This document shows, piece by piece, positions 6,299-12,697 of a stretch of DNA of 12,697 nt. Within the stretch, counting starts at the first letter, position 1. Every line of letters starts with the position of its first letter. The stretch lies in NCBI GenBank assembly GCA_947165195.1, contig CAMUZJ010000030.1:1-12697 (forward strand), written 5' to 3'. The notes beneath the pieces were generated by a model, which saw nothing but the letters and a program-made list of their open reading frames with translations, was not told the DNA's origin and did no database searches. The position numbers and the translations under genes are program-made. Origin of the DNA: an uncultured Bacillota bacterium (GTDB lineage Bacteria > Bacillota_I > Bacilli_A > RF39 > UBA660).

Positions 6299-8011
6299 AT
6301 GCAAGGACAATATTTAATTATTGGGTCAATACTCATACTTATACTTATAATTCTTATAATAATTATGCATTTTATTAAGAAGTTTGAGTCAAAGTACTAT
6401 AGAAATAAAGTAAAAGATTTAGAGATTCAAAGAAACTTGGTAGCATCTACTCCTGTATTATTAGAACTATCAAGAGTAGAACCAATTATCAAAAATGATA
6501 AGATGGAAGAGAAGTATAATAGATGGCAAGACCGTTTTACAAATTTAAAAGAAAATAGATTGACAAAAATTGATGATATGCTTATTGATTTAGATATGGA
6601 TATTGATAAGAGAAATTATAAGTCTTGTGGATATCGAATAGCATCTATAGAAATAGAAATATATAAAGTTCGTGAAACTGCACAGCATCTACTCCATGAA
6701 ATTAAAAATATTAATTTAAGTGAAGAAAAGTATCGAACTATTGTTACGAAATTAAAAGTAAGATATCGTAGTATTAATAGTGATTTTCAAATTCATAGAG
6801 AGTTATATGAAGAAATTTCTGAACCAATCGAATTACAACTTGAAAATATTGAACGTAGATTTCTAGATTTTGAGAAAGTAATGGATTCTAGCGATTATAC
6901 AGAAGTAGTTCATCTAACAAAAGCTTTAGATGAGATGATTGAACATATGGAACTTATTGTAAAAGAAATGCCAGATGTTTTATTAATGGCTAAACAAATT
7001 ATTCCTAATAGAATGAAAGATGTAAAAGATACTTATGATAAGATGGTAGAAGAAGGATATCCTCTAGATTATTTAAATATAGATTATAATATAGGAGAAT
7101 CTAATAAAAATATTTCTCAAATTATTGATAAAGCAAAAGTTTTAGACTTAGAAAATTCCATGTTTGATTTAAAGACAATGCTTGAATATTATGATACTAT
7201 CTTTATAGACTATGAAAATGAAAAATTATCTAGAAAAGCTTATGAAGAAATGTCAAAAGACTTCGATAGTCATATTAAAAAGACTAATCAGTTGGTTAGT
7301 GATGTTTATGCTCAATTAGATGATATTAAAAGTATGTATGATCTAGATGATCAAGATGTTCAAATAGTAGATGATGTTAATAAAGTATTGGTAGTTATTA
7401 ATGATGATTATAATAAGATGCTTGCTAAAGTAGATAGTCTTTCTTCTCCTTATTCTCAAGTAAATGAAGAATTAGAATTGTTAACTACAAGATTATCCGA
7501 TATGGAAAATAGTTTTGATGTAGCTTTGAAATCTTTAGGTAACCTATACGAAGATGAGTTAAGAGCTAGAGAACAATTAAAAGAAATAGAAGGAATATTG
7601 AAAGAGAGTAAATATAAAATACGCTCTATGATATTACCAGTTGTAGTAGATAATTTCTATGTAGAATTAAATGAAGCAAAAGAAGCAATAGAAGAGGTTA
7701 AGAAAGAGTTAGAAAAAACACCGATTGTTATAAAGACTTTAAATACTAGAGTAGATACCGCTAGAGACTTAGTATTAAAGCTTCAAAATAATACCAGTGA
7801 AATGCTAGATAATGCAAAATATGCAGAAACATTGATGGTATATGGCAATAGATTTCGCTCAGAAAACAATGAAATTAGTGAGTTGCTAAAGGAAGCAGAA
7901 TTTAAATTTAATAAAGGAGAGTATAAAGGTGCCATTGAGTTATCTAGCAATGCTTTAACTTTAGTTGATAAAGACCTAGGAGAGAAAGTATTACAAGGAG
8001 TTAATAAATAA
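6299..8011 (+). CDS. ezrA: Septation ring formation regulator EzrA
   Basis: Membrane-tethered division protein of Bacilli that binds FtsZ, limits extra Z-rings and links division to cell-wall synthesis. It is 570 residues (B. subtilis EzrA is ~562). One N-terminal TM helix at about 5-24 is followed by basic KK, giving the usual N-out, C-in topology. The rest is almost entirely charged helix and coiled coil, consistent with the spectrin-like repeat rod. Family landmarks are IPNRMKDVKDTYDKMVEEGY (around 236-255) and a QNR-like patch YGNRFRS (515-521) followed by LLKEAEFKFNKGEYKGAIE near the C-terminus. The start has GAGGTGG at 6288-6294, four bases before ATG. Stop codons TAA and TAG are in tandem. 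It is transcribed alone, divergent from clpB, and ends at a terminator. Confidence 0.94.
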   Translation: MQGQYLIIGSILILILIILIIIMHFIKKFESKYYRNKVKDLEIQRNLVASTPVLLELSRVEPIIKNDKMEEKYNRWQDRFTNLKENRLTKIDDMLIDLDMDIDKRNYKSCGYRIASIEIEIYKVRETAQHLLHEIKNINLSEEKYRTIVTKLKVRYRSINSDFQIHRELYEEISEPIELQLENIERRFLDFEKVMDSSDYTEVVHLTKALDEMIEHMELIVKEMPDVLLMAKQIIPNRMKDVKDTYDKMVEEGYPLDYLNIDYNIGESNKNISQIIDKAKVLDLENSMFDLKTMLEYYDTIFIDYENEKLSRKAYEEMSKDFDSHIKKTNQLVSDVYAQLDDIKSMYDLDDQDVQIVDDVNKVLVVINDDYNKMLAKVDSLSSPYSQVNEELELLTTRLSDMENSFDVALKSLGNLYEDELRAREQLKEIEGILKESKYKIRSMILPVVVDNFYVELNEAKEAIEEVKKELEKTPIVIKTLNTRVDTARDLVLKLQNNTSEMLDNAKYAETLMVYGNRFRSENNEISELLKEAEFKFNKGEYKGAIELSSNALTLVDKDLGEKVLQGVNK

Positions 8012-8021
8012 TAGAAGAGAT

Positions 8022-8043
8022 ACTGATATTCTTATCAGTTTTT
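8022..8043 (+). terminator. Terminator after ezrA
   Basis: Perfect 7-bp stem ACTGATA (8022-8028) / TATCAGT (8033-8039), four-base loop, followed by T5 from 8039 and further T-rich sequence. Confidence 0.8.
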
Positions 8044-8045
8044 CT

Positions 8046-8073
8046 TTGTATTTTTTTCTATTTATGATAAAAT
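8046..8073 (+). promoter_or_regulatory. Candidate thiI promoter
   Basis: TGATAAAAT (8065-8073) is an extended -10. TTGTAT at 8046-8051, 16 bp upstream of the hexamer, is a weak -35. Transcription would start near 8080, which excludes translation from the in-frame ATG at 8074. Confidence 0.45.
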
Positions 8074-8100
8074 ATGCTTGTTTGGAGGGTTACTATTAGT

Positions 8101-9291
8101 ATGAATATGGATAAAGTAATTTTAATTAAGTATGGAGAATTAAGTACTAAAAAAGGAAATAGAAACTTTTTTATTAATACTTTGTATAAAAATATAGAAA
8201 AAAAATTAGAAAATTATCATGTTACTCTTAAAAAAGATCGATCACATATGTATATCGAGTTCTTAAATGAAGAATTTTATAAAATTAAAGGTATAATTGA
8301 TAAAATATTTGGTATACATAAATATATATTAGCAAATATTGTAGAGAATGATTTAGAAAAGATTAAAGAGAATGTTTTAAGTTCTATTTTAGAAAATCAC
8401 CCTACGACTTTTAAGATTGAAACAAAGCGTAGTAATAAAGAATTTCCTATTACTAGTTGCGAGATGAATAATTTATTAGGTGGATACGTATTAAAAAATG
8501 TAGAAGATATTAAAGTAGATGTTCATAATCCTGAAATGTTAGTAAAAGTAGAAATTCGTGAAAAAAATACATATGTATATTCTCATGAGTATATGGGAAG
8601 TGGTGGATATCCAGTTGGAACACAGGGAATGGGCTTACTAATGTTAAGTGGAGGAATTGACTCTCCTGTTGCAGGATATATGGCAATGAAAAGAGGAATA
8701 AAATTAGAATGTGTTTATTTTGAAGCTATTCCACATACTAGTTTAGAAGCTAGAAATAAAGTGATAGAGCTAACAAGAATTCTATCTAATTATACAAATT
8801 CTATTAATTTACACATTGTAAACTTTACAAAAATACAAGAAGAAATTTACAGAAATTGTCGAAGCGATTACTGTATAACCATCATGCGTCGAATGATGTA
8901 TCGAATTATGGATAAAATAAGCAAAAAGTACAAAGGATATGTCATTATAAATGGGGAGTCAATTGGACAGGTTGCATCACAGACCTTGACAAGTATGTCT
9001 GTTATTAATAGTGTAACGAATGTTCCAGTAATTAGACCTGTTGCTTGTCTTGATAAATTAGAAATTATTAGTATTGCTAGAAAAATAGGTACGTATGAAA
9101 CAAGTATTTTACCATATGAAGATTGTTGTACAGTCTTTGTACCAAAACATCCAGTTATTAATCCGAAACTAGAAGTAGCAATCAAAGAAGAAGAAAAATT
9201 TGATTATGAATCATTAATAGATTTAGCTATAGAAAACATAGATACTTTAAAAATAGATTCTAAAGAAGAAAAATTTTCAGATTTATTATAA
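8101..9291 (+). CDS. thiI: tRNA 4-thiouridine synthase / thiamine sulfurtransferase ThiI
   Basis: Adenylates U8 of tRNA and inserts sulfur to make 4-thiouridine; also linked to sulfur supply for the thiamine thiazole. It is 396 residues from the chosen ATG. Domain order: N-terminal ferredoxin-like part (VILIKYGELSTKKGNR, 6-21), THUMP domain (about 60-165), then the PP-loop ATPase with LSGGIDSPVAGY (182-193), GESIGQVASQT (285-295) and the cysteine-bearing EDCCTVFVPKHP (340-351). The rhodanese domain of enterobacterial ThiI is absent, as usual in Firmicutes. An in-frame ATG at 8074 overlaps the predicted promoter and has no ribosome site; GGAGGG at 8084-8089 favours 8101, though an 11-base gap is a little long. 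The cysteine desulfurase that often precedes thiI is not adjacent. The sigma-G promoter of the next gene starts seven bases after its stop. Confidence 0.95.
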   Translation: MNMDKVILIKYGELSTKKGNRNFFINTLYKNIEKKLENYHVTLKKDRSHMYIEFLNEEFYKIKGIIDKIFGIHKYILANIVENDLEKIKENVLSSILENHPTTFKIETKRSNKEFPITSCEMNNLLGGYVLKNVEDIKVDVHNPEMLVKVEIREKNTYVYSHEYMGSGGYPVGTQGMGLLMLSGGIDSPVAGYMAMKRGIKLECVYFEAIPHTSLEARNKVIELTRILSNYTNSINLHIVNFTKIQEEIYRNCRSDYCITIMRRMMYRIMDKISKKYKGYVIINGESIGQVASQTLTSMSVINSVTNVPVIRPVACLDKLEIISIARKIGTYETSILPYEDCCTVFVPKHPVINPKLEVAIKEEEKFDYESLIDLAIENIDTLKIDSKEEKFSDLL

Positions 9292-9297
9292 TTTTAT

Positions 9298-9326
9298 GTA
9301 TGAAATATAAATTTTTTCACATTCTA
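9298..9326 (+). promoter_or_regulatory. Sigma-G (forespore) promoter for the SASP gene
   Basis: GTATG (9298-9302), 17 bases, CATTCTA (9320-9326). Both elements fit the sigma-G consensus as I recall it (gHATR, 17-18 bp, CATWHTA) at every position. It lies directly upstream of a gene of a class known to be sigma-G controlled, about 20 bases before the start codon. Confidence 0.75.
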
Positions 9327-9345
9327 ACATTAGGAGGTGAAAAAC

Positions 9346-9537
9346 ATGGCTAACAGAACAAGTTCATCTAAAGTTAGCGTTCCAGGTTCAAAAGAAGCTG
9401 TTGAAAACATGAAATATGAAATAGCTAACGAATTTGGTGTTAACTTAGGAGCTCAAGCTACTGCTGCTGACAACGGACGTGTTGGTGGTGAAATGACTAA
9501 GAGATTAGTTGAAATGGGTAAACAACAAACTAGATAA
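9346..9537 (+). CDS. sspA: Alpha/beta-type small acid-soluble spore protein
   Basis: DNA-coating protein of dormant spores: it saturates forespore DNA, protects it from UV and chemicals, and is degraded at germination to supply amino acids. It is 63 residues, the usual size. The hallmarks are MKYEIANEFGVNLGA (22-36), with the germination-protease (GPR) cleavage site Glu25-Ile26, and GRVGGEMTKRLVEMG (44-58), matching the family's GSVGGEITKRLV. The start is ATG at 9346, eight bases after AGGAGG (9332-9337); an in-frame GTG at 9337 overlaps that ribosome site and is rejected. It is a single-gene unit with a sigma-G-type promoter and its own terminator. Its codons include more GCT, GGT and AAC than its neighbours, as expected for a highly expressed gene. 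Its presence argues that the organism forms endospores. Confidence 0.97.
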   Translation: MANRTSSSKVSVPGSKEAVENMKYEIANEFGVNLGAQATAADNGRVGGEMTKRLVEMGKQQTR

Positions 9538-9560
9538 GTAAATTATTATTAGTATAAAAT

Positions 9561-9593
9561 AGGTAGGTACGATTCTTCATGTGCCTACTTTTT
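9561..9593 (+). terminator. Terminator after the SASP gene
   Basis: GTAGGTAC (9563-9570) pairs with GTGCCTAC (9581-9588), with one G-T wobble and a 10-base loop, then T5 and more T-rich sequence. It is the most stable-looking terminator stem in the plus-strand series. Confidence 0.85.
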
Positions 9594-9594
9594 C

Positions 9595-9623
9595 TTTTCT
9601 TCTTTCATAACGTGTAGTATAAT
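9595..9623 (+). promoter_or_regulatory. Candidate sigma-A promoter of the ackA-nrnA-engB operon
   Basis: Perfect -10 TATAAT at 9618-9623. The -35 at 17 bp is TTTTCT (9595-9600), a weak match that overlaps the T-rich tail of the preceding terminator. The ribosome site AAGGAG is at 9641-9646. Confidence 0.55.
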
Positions 9624-9653
9624 ATTAATAGATTTATTTGAAGGAGACATGAT

Positions 9654-10838
9654 ATGAAAATTTTATCTATAAATACAGAAAATAATTCCTTAAAATTTAG
9701 TTTATTTGATATGAAAGATGAATCAATTATTACATCAGGTCTATTTGATAGAATAGGATTAGAAGGTAGTAATTATACAATTAAATATAATGGAGAAAAA
9801 ATTTCTCAAGAAATAGAAGTAATAGATTATAATGACGTTGTAAGAATTTTATTAGAAAAATTAATAGATTTAGAAATTATTAAAACGTTAGATGAAATTG
9901 ATGGAGTAGGTCATAGAATTGTTCAAGGAAATGATAAGTTTGTTGAATCTATGATTATTCATGAAGATTTATTAAAAGAGTTAGAAGGGATGAATAATTT
10001 CTTATCTCTAAATAATTCTTATAATATATTAGGAATTAGAGCATTTATGAAATATTTACCTAATACAGTAATGGTTGCTGTTTTTGATACGGCTTTTCAT
10101 CAGACAATGGATGAAGAAGCTTTCCTTTATTCTGTTCCTTATAAATGGTATAAAGAATATGGAGTTCGCAAATATGGTTTCTATGGAACTGCTCATAAAT
10201 ATGCAACTAATTCTTTAAAAAGCGTATTAGGAAAAGAAAACTTTAAATTAATCAGTTGTTATTTAGATATGAATGGTAGTGTTACTGCTATAAAGAATAT
10301 GAAGTCTGTAGATACTTCTACTGGTTTTACTGCTTTATCAGGAATTATGGGTGGAACTCGTTCTGGAGATATTGATTCTTCTATTATTCCTTACGTAATG
10401 GAGAAAGAAGGAAAAAATGTAGGAGAAATTATTGATGATTTAAATAGAAATAGTGGACTACTTGGACTTAGTGAATTCTCATCTGATATGAGAGAAATTA
10501 TTTCAAAATGTGATGAGGGAGATGAGAAGGCATTACTTACTCGTAGTAAATATGTAAGAAGAGTAGTAGATTATATTGCTCAGTACTATGTTTTATTAGG
10601 AGGAGTAGATGCTATTAGTTTCTCTGGTGTTTTAGGAGAAAATAGCGTTCCACTTCGAAGAGAAATTTGTGAAAAATTAGCATGTTTAGGAATTGAAATA
10701 GATTTAGACGCTAATAGTAAAATGGGTGAACAAGTAAAAATAAGTAGTAATTCATCTAGTGTAGATGTTTATGTTCTTCCAGTTAATGAAGAATTAATGA
10801 TTGCACAAGAAACAGTAAACAAAATTAAAAATAGATAG
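9654..10838 (+). CDS. ackA: Acetate kinase family protein with altered active site
   Basis: 394 residues, full acetate-kinase length, collinear with the family. Acetate kinase makes ATP and acetate from acetyl phosphate and ADP. Conserved here are Asn7, Ser12, Arg88 in GHRIV, FDTAFHQTM (144-152), Arg236 in GTRSGDID, GEN (328-330) and NEELMIA (378-384). Changed are positions near-invariant in the family. The first loop INAGSSSLK is INTENNSLK. HGG is QGN (91-93). LHNP is LNNS (119-122). The catalytic His of FHGTSHKY is Tyr177. The phosphate loop HLGNG is YLDMN (203-207), losing another active-site His. The frame is intact and the fold-forming segments are well kept, so this is not a decaying pseudogene. 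It may have reduced activity, another substrate, or a regulatory role; a canonical ackA elsewhere would support that. First gene of an operon with nrnA and engB (10-base gap). Confidence 0.88.
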   Translation: MKILSINTENNSLKFSLFDMKDESIITSGLFDRIGLEGSNYTIKYNGEKISQEIEVIDYNDVVRILLEKLIDLEIIKTLDEIDGVGHRIVQGNDKFVESMIIHEDLLKELEGMNNFLSLNNSYNILGIRAFMKYLPNTVMVAVFDTAFHQTMDEEAFLYSVPYKWYKEYGVRKYGFYGTAHKYATNSLKSVLGKENFKLISCYLDMNGSVTAIKNMKSVDTSTGFTALSGIMGGTRSGDIDSSIIPYVMEKEGKNVGEIIDDLNRNSGLLGLSEFSSDMREIISKCDEGDEKALLTRSKYVRRVVDYIAQYYVLLGGVDAISFSGVLGENSVPLRREICEKLACLGIEIDLDANSKMGEQVKISSNSSSVDVYVLPVNEELMIAQETVNKIKNR

Positions 10839-10848
10839 GAAATGAAGT

Positions 10849-11793
10849 ATGTTTGAAGAAATATATAAGAAAATAGTAGAGTATGATACCATAGTGATTG
10901 CAAGACACATAGGAGTAGATCCAGATGCTTTATGTAGTCAGCTAGCTCTTAGAGATTCTATAAAGTTAACGTTTCCAGAAAAGAAGGTTTTGGCAATCGG
11001 AACGGGTAGTGCAAAATTTAGTCAAATAGGAAAATTAGATAAGTTAGAGAATGTTAGTAATGCTTTATTAATCGTTACGGATACTCCCGATAAAAAAAGA
11101 GTAGATTCTGTTGACTTTTCTCAGTTTTCTTATAGTATTAAGATTGATCACCATCCATTTGTAGAAAAGTTTTGTGATTTAGAATGTATTTATGATACAG
11201 CTTCTTCTGCATGTGAGGTTTTAATGGATTTATTATTAAATGTTCCTCTAAAGTGTAATGGAGATATAGCTTCTACTCTTTATATGGGTCTAGTTACTGA
11301 CTCTAATCGATTCTTATTTAATAGTTGTAGTAGTAAGACTTTTGATTTAATTGCTAGAATGCTAGAAAAATATCCATTTAATTTAAGTGATGCCTATGAA
11401 AAAATTTATTTAAGACCAATGAATGAAGTACGTCTAGAAGGGTATATTGCTATGAATATGAATGTTACCGAAAATGGTTTAGGATATGTCCAAATAACGG
11501 ATGAAGTAATTAATGAATATGGAGTAGATAGTGCATCAGCTGGTAATATGATTAATAATTTTAATTATATTAAGGAAGTAATTTGCTGGGTAACAATGAC
11601 AGAAGACTTAAAAAATAATCAGATTAGATTATCTATCCGTTCTAGGGGACCAGAGATTAATAAATTAGCAGAAAAGCATGGTGGTGGAGGTCATAGAATG
11701 GCTTCTGGTGTTAAAGTAAAGAATTTTGATGAGGCAATGAAAGTTGTAAAAGATTTAGATAATCTATTGAAAGAATATAATGAGGCAAAATAG
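10849..11793 (+). CDS. nrnA: DHH/DHHA1 phosphoesterase, NrnA-type oligoribonuclease / pAp phosphatase
   Basis: Cytoplasmic manganese-dependent enzyme that degrades very short RNAs (nanoRNA) and in B. subtilis also hydrolyses 3'-phosphoadenosine 5'-phosphate. It is 314 residues, the usual NrnA length. DHH domain: metal ligands in HIGVDPDALCSQ (His20, Asp24, Asp26), Asp78 in VTDTPDKKR, Asp100-His101-His102 in IDHHP, and Asp151 in GLVTDSNRF. The C-terminal DHHA1 domain carries LSIRSRGPEIN (261-271) and the substrate motif GGGGHRMASG (278-287). All key residues are present. Related MgpA-like proteins occur in mycoplasmas, so NrnA versus a generic DHH phosphoesterase cannot be fully separated by eye. 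The start has AGGA at 10837-10840, eight bases upstream and overlapping the ackA stop. It lies in the operon between ackA and engB. Confidence 0.92.
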   Translation: MFEEIYKKIVEYDTIVIARHIGVDPDALCSQLALRDSIKLTFPEKKVLAIGTGSAKFSQIGKLDKLENVSNALLIVTDTPDKKRVDSVDFSQFSYSIKIDHHPFVEKFCDLECIYDTASSACEVLMDLLLNVPLKCNGDIASTLYMGLVTDSNRFLFNSCSSKTFDLIARMLEKYPFNLSDAYEKIYLRPMNEVRLEGYIAMNMNVTENGLGYVQITDEVINEYGVDSASAGNMINNFNYIKEVICWVTMTEDLKNNQIRLSIRSRGPEINKLAEKHGGGGHRMASGVKVKNFDEAMKVVKDLDNLLKEYNEAK

Positions 11794-11805
11794 GAGGAGT
11801 AGTTT

Positions 11806-12387
11806 ATGGTTATTAAAGATGCAAATTTAGAAATTATTGCTACTAGACGTAGTCAGTATCCGACAAATGGTAGACCTGAATTTTTATTAGTTGGTCGTAG
11901 TAATGTAGGAAAGAGTAGTTTTATTAATGCCATTCTTTCTCGAAAAAATTTAGCTCATACTTCTTCAAAACCTGGAAAGACTCAGACTCTAAATTTTTAT
12001 GGGGTCAATAACAAGTTTTATTTAATAGATGTTCCAGGATATGGCTATGCAGCAGTAGATAAAAAGACTCAGTCAAAATTTGGTATGATGATTGAAGAGT
12101 ACTTAGAAAAAAGAGAAGAATTAAAAAGAGTATTTTTAATTATAGATTATCGTATAAAACCTACAGATGATGACTTATTAATGTACAATTTCTTAAAGTA
12201 TTATAATCTTCCTGTTACGATAATTGCGACTAAAGCAGATAAAGTATCTCCTAGTAAAAAAGAGAAGAGTCTAAAAACTGTATTAGAGACTTTAGATTTA
12301 GTAGTTGGAGATGACTTAATAGTCTTCTCTAGTGAAACCAAGCTAGGTGTTATAGAAGTATTAAAGAAAATTGAGGACTTGTTGTAA
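11806..12387 (+). CDS. engB: Ribosome biogenesis GTP-binding protein EngB (YsxC/YihA)
   Basis: Small essential GTPase of the TRAFAC class that helps assemble the 50S subunit. It is 193 residues (B. subtilis YsxC is ~195). GTPase motifs in order: G1 GRSNVGKSS (30-38), G2 region SKPGKTQTLNFY (54-65), G3 DVPGYGYA (75-82), the family-typical IDYRIKPTDDDLLMY (113-127), G4 TKAD (142-145) and G5 SSET (175-178). All are intact. The start follows AGGAGG (11792-11797) by eight bases, and the gap to nrnA is 12 bases, so it is the last gene of the ackA operon. Its TAA stop (12385-12387) lies inside the terminator hairpin. In B. subtilis engB lies with lonA and clpX rather than ackA, as far as I recall, so this placement is different. 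Confidence 0.97.
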   Translation: MVIKDANLEIIATRRSQYPTNGRPEFLLVGRSNVGKSSFINAILSRKNLAHTSSKPGKTQTLNFYGVNNKFYLIDVPGYGYAAVDKKTQSKFGMMIEEYLEKREELKRVFLIIDYRIKPTDDDLLMYNFLKYYNLPVTIIATKADKVSPSKKEKSLKTVLETLDLVVGDDLIVFSSETKLGVIEVLKKIEDLL

Positions 12388-12397
12388 GTCTTTTTTT
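12374..12397 (+). terminator. Terminator of the ackA-nrnA-engB operon
   Basis: AGGACTT (12374-12380) pairs with AAGTCTT (12386-12392), with one G-T wobble and a 5-base loop, running into T7 (12391-12397). It overlaps the last codons and stop of engB. Confidence 0.7.
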
Positions 12398-12398
12398 C

Positions 12399-12420
12399 TT
12401 TCCACAATTTTGTGTGGAAA
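12399..12420. repeat. Perfect 8-bp-arm inverted repeat, possible operator or second hairpin
   Basis: TTTCCACA (12399-12406), six bases, TGTGGAAA (12413-12420). It falls between the engB terminator and the next promoter. The T-run after it is weak, so it is a poor terminator. It lies 16 bases upstream of a -35 and could bind a regulator; that role is inference. Confidence 0.5.
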
Positions 12421-12435
12421 ATGTCTTTTAAAATA

Positions 12436-12466
12436 TTGACCTTTTTTTTTTTTTTTTTTGTAAAAT
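12436..12466 (+). promoter_or_regulatory. Promoter with T18 homopolymer in its spacer, possibly phase-variable
   Basis: TTGACC (12436-12441) is a near-consensus -35 and TAAAAT (12461-12466) a good -10. The 19-bp spacer is eighteen consecutive T (12442-12459) plus G. Gain or loss of T would change the spacing between strong and weak, as in known slipped-strand promoter switches. The downstream gene encodes an exported surface-type protein with ribosome site AGAGGAG at 12495-12501. Confidence 0.6.
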
Positions 12467-12508
12467 AAGGGTAAAGTAGGGGTCGGTAAATTTTAGAGGA
12501 GATGTTTT

Positions 12509-12697
12509 ATGAACAATTGTGGAAAAAATTCAAAAGAAAAATCCAAAAAAAATCAATTTTTACGTAATAAAAGATCATTTATTTTAGTATCTATTTTATG
12601 TATGGGTATTGGATTTGCTTTTTTATCTACTAATTTAACAATTACTGGTAACACTAGCGTTAGTGGAAATAGTTGGAATATTTATTTTACGAATGTA
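12509..12697 (+). CDS. N-terminal part of an exported or anchored surface protein, cut by window edge
   Basis: 63 codons are visible, open to the window end. ATG at 12509 follows GAGGAG by about eight bases. A lysine-rich n-region (residues 1-22) precedes a hydrophobic stretch of about 17 residues (24-40, FILVSILCMGIGFAFLS). Then comes a Thr/Asn/Ser-rich beta-type stretch NLTITGNTSVSGNSWNIYFTNV (written in part here: NLTITGN, SVSGNSW, NIYF). This 'hydrophobic helix, then LxITGxxxVxGNxW-x-IxFxNV' pattern resembles N-termini of surface proteins that recur in gut Bacilli and Clostridia genomes, sometimes annotated as having SipW-type (TasA/camelysin-like) signal peptides; I place it there tentatively. 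No enzyme motif is visible. Its promoter carries the T18 tract. Confidence 0.7.
   Translation, partial: MNNCGKNSKEKSKKNQFLRNKRSFILVSILCMGIGFAFLSTNLTITGNTSVSGNSWNIYFTNV

Noticed and set aside
8074..8100. Upstream in-frame ATG extending thiI by nine residues
   Set aside because: It overlaps the predicted -10/transcription start, has no ribosome site before it, and the extra residues do not resemble ThiI; GGAGGG at 8084-8089 supports 8101.
8868..9185. Minus-strand 105-residue open frame with hydrophobic stretches opposite thiI
   Set aside because: It mirrors the conserved PP-loop region of thiI; the hydrophobicity is a by-product of reading AT-rich codons backwards, and there is no promoter or ribosome site.
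9337..9345. GTG start adding three residues to the SASP
   Set aside because: The GTG overlaps the AGGAGG ribosome site itself; ATG at 9346 is correctly spaced and gives the family N-terminus MANRT-type.
12201..12407. Minus-strand open frame opposite the end of engB
   Set aside because: Shadow of the G4/G5 part of engB, no recognisable product.
1..12697. CRISPR arrays, insertion sequences, tRNA or rRNA genes
   Set aside because: No regularly spaced repeats, transposase motifs, terminal inverted repeats or tRNA-like cloverleaf sequences were found on either strand by reading.

Overview
This is a very AT-rich window of low-GC Gram-positive chromosome. The gene content places it in the Bacilli in the broad sense, most likely an uncultured, host-associated lineage near Erysipelotrichales, RF39 or Acholeplasma-like groups. 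The reasons are EzrA, Firmicutes-type S4, TyrRS and ThiI without a rhodanese domain, HrcA/CIRCE control of clpB, a spore-specific SASP with what looks like a sigma-G promoter, and a ClpB without its N-terminal domain, as in mycoplasmas. No mobile element, CRISPR array, tRNA or rRNA gene was seen. The lineage is an inference.

Layout: the 3' part of tyrS (1-771) ends in a terminator. A tight three-gene operon of unknown function follows (861-3086): a membrane-anchored protein that looks like a beta-propeller, a histidine-phosphatase-fold protein lacking both catalytic histidines, and a two-TM DUF3592-like protein. Each stop codon directly abuts the next ATG. A two-way terminator separates this operon from the convergent rpsD (minus strand), which has a long leader and a consensus promoter. 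Upstream of rpsD on the same strand is clpB, driven by a promoter whose -35 lies inside a CIRCE operator. Divergent from clpB comes a plus-strand series: ezrA (cell division), thiI (tRNA 4-thiouridine / thiamine sulfur transfer) and an alpha/beta-type SASP gene. It ends with an ackA-nrnA-engB operon: an acetate-kinase family protein with an altered active site, a DHH phosphoesterase and a ribosome-assembly GTPase. The window ends inside the N-terminus of an exported surface-type protein, whose promoter spacer contains an 18-base T homopolymer.

As I recall the Bacillus subtilis map, tyrS, rpsD, ezrA, thiI, sspA and ackA lie in the same neighbourhood there. The window would then be an eroded ancestral Bacilli block with clpB, the unknown operon and nrnA-engB interspersed.

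The points most worth a second look are the possible phase-variable promoter at the right end, the two family members with altered catalytic residues (2019-2561 and 9654-10838), the unknown abutting operon, and the CIRCE-controlled short ClpB.
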